Assembly: GCA_963835935.1 (NCBI GenBank)
Contig: CAWIHK010000002.1
Span: forward strand, 1-64,000
Direction of reading: 5' to 3'
DNA from: CAWIHK01 sp963835935
GTDB taxonomy: Bacteria; Bacteroidota; Ignavibacteria; UBA10030; CAVZMI01
DNA: 64,000 nt
Of the stretch, positions 18,664 through 27,004 are shown piece by piece. The notes beneath the pieces are model-generated. The model made no database searches and was not told the origin of the DNA. It was given only the letters and a program-made list of their open reading frames with translations. Numbering within the stretch: position 1 is the stretch's first letter; the number at the start of each line of letters is the position of its first letter. A program made the translations under genes and the position numbers.

Positions 18664-20466
18664 CTATCGTTTCCCGTTGACAGGAATTTTTTCCTGCTCT
18701 TTGTATTGCAATTGATAAAGACGATAATAAATTCCGCCAAGCGCCAGAAGTTCTTGATGAGTTCCCATCTCACGAATTTCGCCTTTGTGCAAGACGATAA
18801 TTTTATTCGCGTTTTGAATCGTGGAAAGTCGGTGGGCTATGACGATAGACGTTCTTCCCTGCAGTAATTTCTTTATCGCATCTTGGATAAGGATCTCGGT
18901 TTCTGTATCGACACTTGATGTGGCTTCATCCAGAACCAAAATTGCCGGATCGAATGCAAGCGCGCGAGCAAACGAGAGAAGCTGTTTCTGGCCTACCGAT
19001 AGTGTCGCGCCTCGTTCTTTTACTTCCTCTGAATAACCGCCCGGCAATTGTTCGATGAATCGGTCTGCACCAACCAAAATGGAAGCTTCTTTCATTCTCT
19101 CATCTGCGATTTCCTCACTGCCTAATGTAATATTCGAAGAAATATCGCCAGAAAAAAGAAATACATCCTGCAAAACTACCGACATATTTTTCCGGAGATC
19201 TGCCAATCGCAAATCTCTGATGTTAAGCCCGTCGACCAGAATTTCTCCCTTTTGAATTTCATAAAACCGGCTTAGTAAACTGATGATCGACGTCTTCCCC
19301 GCTCCCGTATGACCCACAATTGCGATTGTTTCGCCCCGATTAATTTTAAATGAAATATTTTTCAACACCCATTCTTCATCGTTGTAGGCGAACCACACAT
19401 TTTTAAATTCAATATCGCCGCTGAGGCGCTTGATTGTTTTTGGCGATGGCGGGTCGGTGATGTCCCGTTGTTCATCCAATAATTTAAACAACCGCTCGGA
19501 TGACGCCATCGAATTCTGCAAGATGTTGTACTTCTCCGATAAATCCCGGATCGGGCGGAAAAACATTTCCGTATACTGGAAGAAAGCCATAACAACTCCA
19601 AGTGACACCAATCCCTGCAATGCATTTCCTCCGGCGTACCAAATGATAAGGCCGAACGCGATCGATTGAATCAAATCAACTCCGGGATAAAAGAGCGCGT
19701 AGTAGAAAACCGATTTGATATTTGCCTCTCTGAAGTCGGCGTTTACCTTATCGAAATTCTCCGTTGTCTTGTTCTCACGGTTGTAGATTTGCACTACAGT
19801 CATCCCGCCGATGTGTTCCTGAAGGAATGAATTGATTTTCGCGATAAGCACACGCTGTAAACGATAGACTTCGCGCACTTTTTTTCGAAAAAGCATCGTC
19901 GCATAAAAAAGAATCGGGAGAACGCAAAGCGTTACCAGCGTCATCTCCCAGCTCATTGTAATCATGAAAAAAATGATCCAGATGATGGTGAAGACATCAC
20001 TGAAGACCATCACCACACCGGACGAGAACATTTCGTTCAGGACTTCAACATCATTGGTCAATCGAGTGACGAGCCTCCCGATCGGGTTTTTATCAAAGAA
20101 GCGCAAGGATAGACGCTGCAGGTGACGAAATACCTGCATCCGTATATCGTAGATCGTGCGCTGTCCGATCAACTGAGTGAGATATGCGTTGTAATATTGC
20201 AGCACACCCCGAACCGCAATCATGCCGAAGAACATAAGAATTGTGATGAGCAATCCATGAGGGTCGTGATTAGCGATGTTGGTGTCTACTGCCCGTTTTG
20301 TGAACCACGGACGCACTCCTTCCGAGGCTGAAACTGCAATACTTAAAATGATTCCGATTGCAACGTACATTTTGTATGGTTTAAGATACTTCAGCAATCG
20401 TTTCATCAAACGGCTGTCGTATGCTTTACCAAGTACTTCCTCTTCATGTAGAGTTGATTGTGCCAT
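18664..20466 (-). CDS. ABC exporter half-transporter, catalytic-Glu subunit
   Basis: 600 residues: a six-helix type IV exporter domain (about 30-330) fused to one nucleotide-binding domain. Walker A is GHTGAGKTS (about 385), the ABC signature is LSVGQKQ instead of LSGGQ (about 487), Walker B plus catalytic Glu is ILVLDEATSS, and the H-loop is IAHRLST. It is transcribed after the second half-transporter at 20921-22684. The signature change here and the missing Glu there fall in the same composite ATP site, as in TM288/TM287 and BmrD/BmrC heterodimers. It probably exports lipids or hydrophobic compounds from the inner membrane; the substrate is not predictable. Confidence 0.9.
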   Translation of the reverse strand: MAQSTLHEEEVLGKAYDSRLMKRLLKYLKPYKMYVAIGIILSIAVSASEGVRPWFTKRAVDTNIANHDPHGLLITILMFFGMIAVRGVLQYYNAYLTQLIGQRTIYDIRMQVFRHLQRLSLRFFDKNPIGRLVTRLTNDVEVLNEMFSSGVVMVFSDVFTIIWIIFFMITMSWEMTLVTLCVLPILFYATMLFRKKVREVYRLQRVLIAKINSFLQEHIGGMTVVQIYNRENKTTENFDKVNADFREANIKSVFYYALFYPGVDLIQSIAFGLIIWYAGGNALQGLVSLGVVMAFFQYTEMFFRPIRDLSEKYNILQNSMASSERLFKLLDEQRDITDPPSPKTIKRLSGDIEFKNVWFAYNDEEWVLKNISFKINRGETIAIVGHTGAGKTSIISLLSRFYEIQKGEILVDGLNIRDLRLADLRKNMSVVLQDVFLFSGDISSNITLGSEEIADERMKEASILVGADRFIEQLPGGYSEEVKERGATLSVGQKQLLSFARALAFDPAILVLDEATSSVDTETEILIQDAIKKLLQGRTSIVIAHRLSTIQNANKIIVLHKGEIREMGTHQELLALGGIYYRLYQLQYKEQEKIPVNGKR

Positions 20467-20920
20467 CTCTATAATAATTTATTCTTCTGTGTGGTTCCCG
20501 AGTAGTCCCGACGAAGTCGGAACGTATTGAGGGAACTCGTGTAATGTGGACTCTGTCATATACTTCTGATTAAAATGTTGGGCGAAATTACATTTCGTCT
20601 TCCTATCGTGGCATAGCCACAACCAAAGAATATTGCCACTCCCGCAGGGATCCCTTTGGGAGAATTACACGAATTTTTTCCAAGTTTGTTTGTAATTTTT
20701 TTTCGTGCATTAATACAGAAATCATATTTATTCGTGTCCCAAGGGGATCCCTTCGGGAAAATTAGTGGCTAATAATATTTTGCCTTCTTTACACAAATTT
20801 GACTCTTTAGATACTAAGAATAGTCGAATTTAAAATTCGACCTACACCAATGATGCTTCTCCAAACTCACTCCATCTGCCGGCTAAAATTCGTCATTCGC
20901 AATTCGTCATTCTGCATTTT
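20467..20920. repeat. Intergenic region with short palindromes
   Basis: 454 bases between the two ABC genes with no credible reading frame. It holds several short inverted repeats: AGTCCCGACGAAGTCGG, GTGGCATAGCCAC, CAGGGATCCCTTTGGGA (about 20645) and AAGGGGATCCCTTCGGG (about 20740). The end (20885-20917) has the AATTCGTCATTCGCAATTCG type of simple repeat, a variant of which recurs at 22745-22785. These are likely dispersed intergenic elements; one may terminate the upstream transcript. Confidence 0.6.
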
Positions 20921-22684
20921 CTAATCCAACTGCTCCAGTTCTTCTTCCAATAATTGTTTATAATGCAAATCGGCATACATGCCGCCAAGCAACACTAACT
21001 CTTCATGTGTTCCCTGCTCGACGATCGCGCCGTCGTCGATAACAATAATGTTGTCGGCGTTCTTCACTGTTGAAATTCTGTGGCTGATGAGAATCGTAGT
21101 GCGATCTTTCATGAAAACTTTTAAGCGTTTTAAAATTTCTTCTTCCGTGTACGTATCGACAGACGAGAGAGCGTCGTCGAGGATCAATATTTTCGGATCT
21201 CGTAGAAGCGCACGAGCGATACTGACCCGCTGTTTCTGTCCGCCTGAAAGCGTAATCCCCCGCTCGCCGATCATCGTCTCGAATCCATGCGGAAATCCTA
21301 AAATGTCTTTTTTGATCTGAGCAATCTCAGCTGCACGCTCAATATCGCTCGGTGTTGTATTGTCGACGCCGAATGCAATGTTCTCCGCAATTGTCTCCGA
21401 AAAAAGGAATGTCTCCTGCTGAACATACCCGATGTTGGAACGAAGAGTCTCAAGTGGAATTCGCCGAATATTCATTCCATCGATGAATACTTCTCCATCG
21501 GTCGGCTCGTACAATCTCGGGATCATATTGATGAACGTCGTCTTCCCCGAACCGGTTGGGCCGACAAGCGCAACGGTTGTTCCTTGAGGAATATTGATGT
21601 CGATGTTCCTCAAAGCGGGTCGGACTTTACCTTGATGGACGATTGTCACTCCACGAAATTCGATACTACCGTCGATACTCGTTTTCTTTGTGTCCGTTAA
21701 TTCCGAATCATGTATCTGCGGCTGAGTGTCGAATATTTTCATCAGCCGTGCCATCGAGGCTGCTCCTTGCTGAAGCATGTTCGTCACCCATCCGAATGCA
21801 ATCATCGGCCAGATGAGCTGTGTCAGGTATCCGAGGAATGCCCACAGTGTGCCGATGGAAAATGTCCCGGCCATAACCCGCAAACCGCCAAAATAAAGTA
21901 TCAGCAACAGCGAAAAACCAACGAGCATAAACATAAGCGGCCACATAATCGATTGCACGATCGCAAGAGCCATGTTCTTTTTTAGGTAATCCAGACTCAT
22001 TGAATCGAACACTTTTGTCTCATACTCTTCGCGTACGTACGCTTTCACTACTCTGATTCCTGACAAATTTTCTTGCGCGCGCGTTGTGAGAATTGAGAAT
22101 TGCTGCTGGCGGCTTTCAAACTTGTGATGAATCGATTTGCCGAGTTTGTAAACCGCAAAGGAAACGAAAGGCATCGGAATCAATGCGATCAATGTTAATC
22201 TCCAGTCGAGCGACATCATCACGCCAATTATCATCACGAACGATGTCAATGTGTCAACCGGATACATTATACCGGGGCCGACCGCGTTTCTAACGGAGTT
22301 GATGTCGTTTGTTGCATGAGCCATCAAATCGCCGGTTGGTGTGTTCTGGAAATATTGAAGATCGAGTTTCTGGATGTGATTTAAAAAATCGTTCCGGATA
22401 TCATACTGGATTCGCCACGACGTTACGATGACAGTTTGTCGCACAAGGAACATGAATAAACCGGCAATAAGTGCGAAAGCGATAATGAGGCCAGCGTAAC
22501 CGAGAAGATTCCAAGTGTCGATGGCGTGCGTTTCGATTCCGTGTTTGAGTGAATCGATTGCTCGACCCTGGAGGAGTGGTTGGAAAATCGAAAAAATATT
22601 ACTGATGACGACAAAAATTACGCCGATTAGAAGCGTTTTTCTATATCGCCAAAGATACGGCTTCAGCCGTAACAGCGATCTCAT
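20921..22684 (-). CDS. ABC exporter half-transporter, degenerate-site subunit
   Basis: 587 residues: exporter membrane domain (about 15-310) and nucleotide-binding domain. Walker A is GPTGSGKTT (about 375), the signature is a canonical LSGGQKQ (about 477), and the H-loop is ISHRIST. Walker B reads ILILDDALSS, so Asp stands where the catalytic Glu should be (about 501). This is the pattern of the non-catalytic partner in heterodimeric multidrug or lipid exporters (BmrC, TM287). It is read before the 18664 gene on the same strand, 454 bases apart. The pair most likely assembles one heterodimer with one active and one silent ATP site. Confidence 0.9.
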   Translation of the reverse strand: MRSLLRLKPYLWRYRKTLLIGVIFVVISNIFSIFQPLLQGRAIDSLKHGIETHAIDTWNLLGYAGLIIAFALIAGLFMFLVRQTVIVTSWRIQYDIRNDFLNHIQKLDLQYFQNTPTGDLMAHATNDINSVRNAVGPGIMYPVDTLTSFVMIIGVMMSLDWRLTLIALIPMPFVSFAVYKLGKSIHHKFESRQQQFSILTTRAQENLSGIRVVKAYVREEYETKVFDSMSLDYLKKNMALAIVQSIMWPLMFMLVGFSLLLILYFGGLRVMAGTFSIGTLWAFLGYLTQLIWPMIAFGWVTNMLQQGAASMARLMKIFDTQPQIHDSELTDTKKTSIDGSIEFRGVTIVHQGKVRPALRNIDINIPQGTTVALVGPTGSGKTTFINMIPRLYEPTDGEVFIDGMNIRRIPLETLRSNIGYVQQETFLFSETIAENIAFGVDNTTPSDIERAAEIAQIKKDILGFPHGFETMIGERGITLSGGQKQRVSIARALLRDPKILILDDALSSVDTYTEEEILKRLKVFMKDRTTILISHRISTVKNADNIIVIDDGAIVEQGTHEELVLLGGMYADLHYKQLLEEELEQLD

Positions 22685-22785
22685 TTAATGACCTTGGTTC
22701 TGATTGAAATAAATTGGCTATTTGAAATGCTTTCTCGATGGCTGCTTTTCAATTCGTCAATCTGAATTCTTCATTCTTAATTCTC

Positions 22786-24051
22786 TCACCCTATTGTTTC
22801 GAAGCCTGTGTATTTATGCAGGATCTTCGGAATAATCACTTTTCCATCCGGCGTTTGGTTTTGTTCGATAAGTGCCGCCATTACACGCGGAAGCGCAAGT
22901 CCAGATCCGTTCAATGTATGAACAAATTCCGGTTTCGATCCGTTCTCCGGTTTGTACCTTATATTCATCCGTCTTGCTTGAAATGCTTCAAAATTACTGC
23001 ACGACGAAACCTCGAGCCATTTTTCCTGGCCCGGCGCCCAGACCTCAAGATCGTATTTTTTACTTTGTGTGAAACCCATATCGCCCGTACACATCAATAA
23101 TGTGTGATAAGGAAGACCGAGCAGTTGCAAAAGATGACTGGCATCTTCACGCAATTTTTCCAGCTCGTCGTACGATTTTTCGGGGACAACAAATTTCACA
23201 AGTTCCACTTTGTCGAACTGATGCAGGCGGTTCAAACCACGAACATCCTTGCCATACGATCCCGCTTCGCGGCGGAAACACGGAGTGTACGCGCAATATT
23301 TTACCGGCAGATTTTTTTCAAACAGCGTTTCGTCGCGATGAAAATTCGTCACCGGCACTTCCGCCGTTGGAATCATGTATAGTTGATCGCGATCGACGAC
23401 ATACATTAAATCTTCTTTATCGGGAATTTGCCCTGTGCCGCGCGCGCTATCTTCGTTTACAACAGTCGGCGCCCAGATTTCATTGTAGCCATGTTCAGAA
23501 GCCTGATCTAGAAAGAAATTGATCAAAGCCCGTTCAAGGCGCGCGCCTTTGCCGACATAGAAAGGGAAACCTGCTCCAGCGACTTTCGCGCCGCGTGTAA
23601 AGTCGATGATGCCAAGCCGCTCGACAATTTCCCAGTGTGGTTTTAGTTTGAAATCAACAGATGGTTTCTCGCCCCATGTTCCAACGACCTGATTATCGGC
23701 CGGCGTCGAACCGATCGGCACTGATGGATGAGGAACATTCGGGACTTGCAACAGAAGTTTTTGCAGATCCTCTTCAACAACCTTCAGTTCTTCGTCTAAT
23801 CCTTTGATCGAATTCTTCACCGACTCCATTTCGGCGATGATGGCCGACGCATCCTGTCCGGCCCGTTTCAGTTTGCCAACCTGTTCGGAGACCGAGTTCT
23901 TTTTAGCCTTCATCGCTTCGACGCTGGTGATGATGGTGCGGCGTTGTTCGTCGAGCGCCAGGATATCATCAACCCGGTTGGTATCGCCTTTCGCCGCGAT
24001 GCCGGCTTTTACGATATCTTTGTTTTCTCTGATAAATTTCAGATCGAGCAT
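22786..24051 (-). CDS. serS: Seryl-tRNA synthetase
   Basis: 421 residues, normal for bacterial SerRS. The N-terminal arm is a long coiled coil (about 30-100: KAKKNSVSEQVGKLKRAGQD). The class II catalytic core shows motif 2 at CFRREAGSYGKDVRGLNRLHQF and motif 3 at TLNGSGLALPRVMAALIEQNQ, with EVSSCSNFEAFQARR between them. It charges tRNA-Ser (and tRNA-Sec where present) with serine in the cytoplasm. It is transcribed toward the ABC exporter genes with a 101-base gap. Confidence 0.97.
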   Translation of the reverse strand: MLDLKFIRENKDIVKAGIAAKGDTNRVDDILALDEQRRTIITSVEAMKAKKNSVSEQVGKLKRAGQDASAIIAEMESVKNSIKGLDEELKVVEEDLQKLLLQVPNVPHPSVPIGSTPADNQVVGTWGEKPSVDFKLKPHWEIVERLGIIDFTRGAKVAGAGFPFYVGKGARLERALINFFLDQASEHGYNEIWAPTVVNEDSARGTGQIPDKEDLMYVVDRDQLYMIPTAEVPVTNFHRDETLFEKNLPVKYCAYTPCFRREAGSYGKDVRGLNRLHQFDKVELVKFVVPEKSYDELEKLREDASHLLQLLGLPYHTLLMCTGDMGFTQSKKYDLEVWAPGQEKWLEVSSCSNFEAFQARRMNIRYKPENGSKPEFVHTLNGSGLALPRVMAALIEQNQTPDGKVIIPKILHKYTGFETIG

Positions 24052-24171
24052 GATGCCGTCCTTGTAAAAAAGAAATATTATTAAGAAAGATAAGAAAAAT
24101 TGAGGAAAAAAGACAGGCGGAGAGATTTCGTAACGTTTCAGTTTAGCGGTTAGTGATTTTTCGATTTAAAC

Positions 24172-24206
24172 TTGACAACGTGACATAAATGTCATATCTT
24201 AATATG
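24172..24206 (+). promoter_or_regulatory. Promoter with internal palindrome before the Panacea gene
   Basis: TTGACA at 24172-24177, then a 17-base spacer, then TATCTT at 24195-24200. The spacer contains the inverted repeat TGACATAAATGTCA (24181-24194). A palindrome between -35 and -10 is the usual place for a repressor to block RNA polymerase, as in autoregulated toxin-antitoxin operons. A second imperfect repeat, TGTACACATAGGTACA, follows at about 24205-24220. Confidence 0.6.
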
Positions 24207-24271
24207 TACACATAGGTACATGCATATTGTGTGGTTTTGCTTTTCAAAATTTATTCAATTATCATTCATCC

Positions 24272-24922
24272 GTGAGGTCAACAATCGAAACAAAAATACA
24301 CTTCCCTTTTTCTCTAGAAAAGGGATGGGCCATGATACAATATCTGTTGCAAAAAGTGGGAGGAGAGTATAATTATATGGCCCTTCTTAAACTTGCTTTT
24401 TTTGCAGATCGATACCATGTTAGAAATCATGCCCGTCCTATTTCGATGGATGAATATTTTGCTTTTCCTTATGGTCCAGGGGGCAGCATGCTCAAAGATA
24501 TGCTTCTTGAACCTGAAGTTATTTCTTTCGAACATAATTCCCCGATAGAAAAATCCTCAAACTATTATGTTCGGTTATCCTCCACGGACATTGATATAAA
24601 TCAATTTTCTAAATCAGATCTAATAGCTCTTGATTTTTCCCTTGAACACTATGCCGAAATCGGTAAAATATTTAGAGGCGAATTCATTCTATCAGATATT
24701 AGTCATGCATATCCGGAATGGGATAGATACGCAGATTTGTTTCAATCCGGGAAGACGAAACGCGAAAGTATTTATTATGAGGATTTTCTTAATAATGCGA
24801 TCAAAAATCATCCCATGTTTTTAAAACATAACTTTGTTGATCCATTTGAAGAACTTTCAGATGAACAAAGGGATGATTTATTGGATGAAATGAGAGAATA
24901 TAGCATTAACCTTTTAGCATGA
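24272..24922 (+). CDS. Panacea-domain (SocA/DUF4065-like) antitoxin
   Basis: About 216 residues from GTG 24272. ATG 24332 is preceded by a better ribosome site but would cut into the conserved FSLEKGWAMIQYLLQK start of the domain; TTG 24227 is another option. The core LLKLAFFADRYHVRNHARPI and FAFPYGPGGSMLKDML matches the Panacea domain (LLKLLYFADR..., YGPV...). Panacea proteins neutralise very diverse toxins that are encoded next to them. The downstream frame starts inside its stop (ATGA overlap at 24919), as expected for translational coupling to a toxin. Confidence 0.78.
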   Translation: MRSTIETKIHFPFSLEKGWAMIQYLLQKVGGEYNYMALLKLAFFADRYHVRNHARPISMDEYFAFPYGPGGSMLKDMLLEPEVISFEHNSPIEKSSNYYVRLSSTDIDINQFSKSDLIALDFSLEHYAEIGKIFRGEFILSDISHAYPEWDRYADLFQSGKTKRESIYYEDFLNNAIKNHPMFLKHNFVDPFEELSDEQRDDLLDEMREYSINLLA

Positions 24923-25110
24923 CATTAGAATCCGGCGATGTTTTTTTAATAAGAGATTTTTCTACTACAGGATATGATCCACATTATCAGATCGTTGTTC
25001 ATAAAACCTCATCCGCTAATCTAATTTTAGTTTATCCGACAACAAAGATAGAAAATTTCATGCGGCCCGATAGCGCCGGCATAAACGGTTTTTCCGCTCG
25101 ATGCAAATGA
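24919..25110 (+). pseudogene. Truncated toxin partner of the Panacea gene
   Basis: 63 codons beginning in the ATGA overlap with the antitoxin. The first 48 residues (MTLESGDVFLIRDFSTTGYD, HYQIVVHKTS, LILVYPTTKI) look like the start of a small beta-barrel, comparable to the opening strands of MazF/PemK-like proteins. This family assignment is tentative. From about 25063 the sequence turns into the antisense of another gene's 5' end, so the original C terminus has been lost. Confidence 0.55.
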
Positions 25111-25222
25111 CAGGACGAATCTCCCGCCGAGACTGTCGGCCCGTTTCCATTGTGCGTTCGACGAAACACACCACAGTAATAAAACGATGAAGAATAAAGA
25201 CGTATTTTTCCTAAAACCTCCA
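25063..25222 (-). pseudogene. 5' fragment of a secreted BNR-like protein
   Basis: Read on the minus strand, this stretch encodes RKNTSLFFIVLLLWCVSSNA followed by QWKRADSLGGRFVLSFASSG and KTVYAGAIGP: a signal peptide plus the first turn of a BNR/PSII-stability-like repeat (compare YIFAGT in the giant protein at 53121). GGAGG lies just upstream, but the expected start codon reads AGG. An ATG at 25223 is in another frame. The gene is cut at about 25063, where the truncated toxin begins in the opposite direction. Confidence 0.55.
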
Positions 25223-25299
25223 TTTTATTCCTTTTTAATTTATAATTTTTTGTGTCGGATTAGGAAGTAATACAAATCAAGTATTGGCTTAACCTATTC

Positions 25300-27000
25300 T
25301 TACTGATTAGATCCAAGATTAAGTGTCGATAATTTTCGGAAAAATGCATTCAATTCTTTGATATCCACCCCTTGTTTGTCCAAGGATGATTTAAAATTCT
25401 GATCAAATGCTTCGAACAATTCTTCATTTTGAAATAGTGCCAGACCCTTCTTTACCGCAAATGATATTGCTTCGTCAACCCTGCCCAGAGTAGTTAAACT
25501 AATCATTTTATTTTTAATTGATTTTTGATCAAAGGGATTAGTATCAAGTGCACCCTCAGAGGCCAACAATACACCTTCAAAGTCCCCTATCGCACCAAGA
25601 CACGACTGAAGATTATTCCAAGCAATCATTTCTTTGGAATTAAGATCAAGCGATTTATGAAATAATCGCGCAGATTCTTCATACAAATGATATTTATCCA
25701 TCAATTCAAATCCAATATCATTATAATCCTGAGAACGAAATGGATAATTATCTTCAATAATATCAATCCATTTTCTTGCTTCATCTATTCGATTTAAAGC
25801 ACTTAGACAATAGAACTTCCTAATGGCCAAGGAATAATCTAGTGCACCCATTTGAAGAATTGACTCAATTTCTATCATCGATTTTTCATATTCTTTTAAT
25901 CCATAATATATTTGCGAACGGGTATAACTTTGATAATAAGGGCTTGATGTAAGCTCGTCGCATATTTGTAATGCTTGCATATATTTCTCATTAGCCGATA
26001 GAATCAATGCATAATTTGCCTTAACAATAATATCATCTGTCTTTGTGATTGCTTTTTCAGAACAATTTAGTGCCTCTTTTATCCTATTTATACGTAGGTT
26101 ACAAACAGCCAGGCTATTCAGCGCTGCGGTTTTTTCGGGAGAAATTTTTAGACATCGTTCATAATAAGTTATGGCTTCTTGCATTCTCCCAAGATCCATT
26201 AATATATTCCCAACATTGTACAGCGCAGTATCAGAATCAGATTTGCATTTAAGAACCCTTTTATAACTATACAGACTTGCTTCAAGAAGACCCATTTTAT
26301 CAAGAATGACACCACGATTATTATGTAACATCCAATCGTTTGGTTCTCGAAGCAACCCAATCTCAAGTAACAGCAAAGCAGAACGATAATCACCATACTG
26401 CTCTTCTGTCGTAATTGCGAGGGATATAAGTTGGTTTTTATCGAGAGAAGCTATTTCCTCTCTCTTTGATTCCTCAATTAGTGTATCTACTGGGAAATAC
26501 CGATATTCATTTGTTGGGGATAGGGTGACTTTTGTAAAATACTCATCTCTATTTTGAGTTTTATCTAGATTTATTTTTTGAATATATGATTTTGTAACAT
26601 CGTTTATTAAATCATTACATATTTTTGTTACCAATTCGTCAGAAGTATAAAAAGAACCACAATGGACTGAGTATGCTGTTCCCTCAATGAACTTATCAAG
26701 TTCAGTAGTTTTTGGAGTCCCTTTTTTTATATAACAAAAGATATTCAATCCATACTGAATCGCAGTATTGAATTCTTCTACTACAGCCTTACGCAATTCT
26801 GTTCCAAGAATAACAATCAATATATTTGAATGACTTACTTCTTCTGTATACGCTTTATCTATTGGTAGCGGTGAAGCGTGGTCTTCGATTTCGTATAGCT
26901 CAAAGAAACAACTAAGATTAGAATCCATCTTAAATAGGATTCGTACTGCAGTTCTCTCATTATCTAATTCTGCAGCCATCGAACTACTTACAAAAGTCAT
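25300..27000 (-). CDS. DUF4062-like plus TPR protein
   Basis: About 566 residues from ATG 27000, four bases after the stop of the restriction-modification gene; a TTG at 27027 would overlap it. The N-terminal 100 residues (MTFVSSSMAAELDNERTAV, EVSHSNILIVILGTELRKAV, GLNIFCYIKKG) have the layout of DUF4062, a Rossmann-like TIR/SLOG-class domain often found at the start of NACHT, WD40 or TPR proteins. Residues about 190-540 are tetratricopeptide repeats (LHNNRGVILDKMGLLEASLY, TALYNVGNILMDLGRMQEAI). It is tightly coupled to the type IIG enzyme. Such N-terminal domains are suspected nucleotide-processing or scaffold modules in immunity; the role here is inferred. Confidence 0.7.
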   Translation of the reverse strand: MTFVSSSMAAELDNERTAVRILFKMDSNLSCFFELYEIEDHASPLPIDKAYTEEVSHSNILIVILGTELRKAVVEEFNTAIQYGLNIFCYIKKGTPKTTELDKFIEGTAYSVHCGSFYTSDELVTKICNDLINDVTKSYIQKINLDKTQNRDEYFTKVTLSPTNEYRYFPVDTLIEESKREEIASLDKNQLISLAITTEEQYGDYRSALLLLEIGLLREPNDWMLHNNRGVILDKMGLLEASLYSYKRVLKCKSDSDTALYNVGNILMDLGRMQEAITYYERCLKISPEKTAALNSLAVCNLRINRIKEALNCSEKAITKTDDIIVKANYALILSANEKYMQALQICDELTSSPYYQSYTRSQIYYGLKEYEKSMIEIESILQMGALDYSLAIRKFYCLSALNRIDEARKWIDIIEDNYPFRSQDYNDIGFELMDKYHLYEESARLFHKSLDLNSKEMIAWNNLQSCLGAIGDFEGVLLASEGALDTNPFDQKSIKNKMISLTTLGRVDEAISFAVKKGLALFQNEELFEAFDQNFKSSLDKQGVDIKELNAFFRKLSTLNLGSNQ

Positions 27001-27004
27001 AAGC

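Noticed and set aside
18639..18677. ACGGGAA...TTCCCGT inverted repeat as bidirectional terminator
   Set aside because: The loop of over 20 bases and the overlap with the ABC gene's stop make it a weak terminator.
24227..24331. TTG 24227 or ATG 24332 as start of the Panacea gene
   Set aside because: The first adds unconserved residues; the second cuts off the conserved EKGWAMIQYL start. GTG 24272 is preferred, though not proven.
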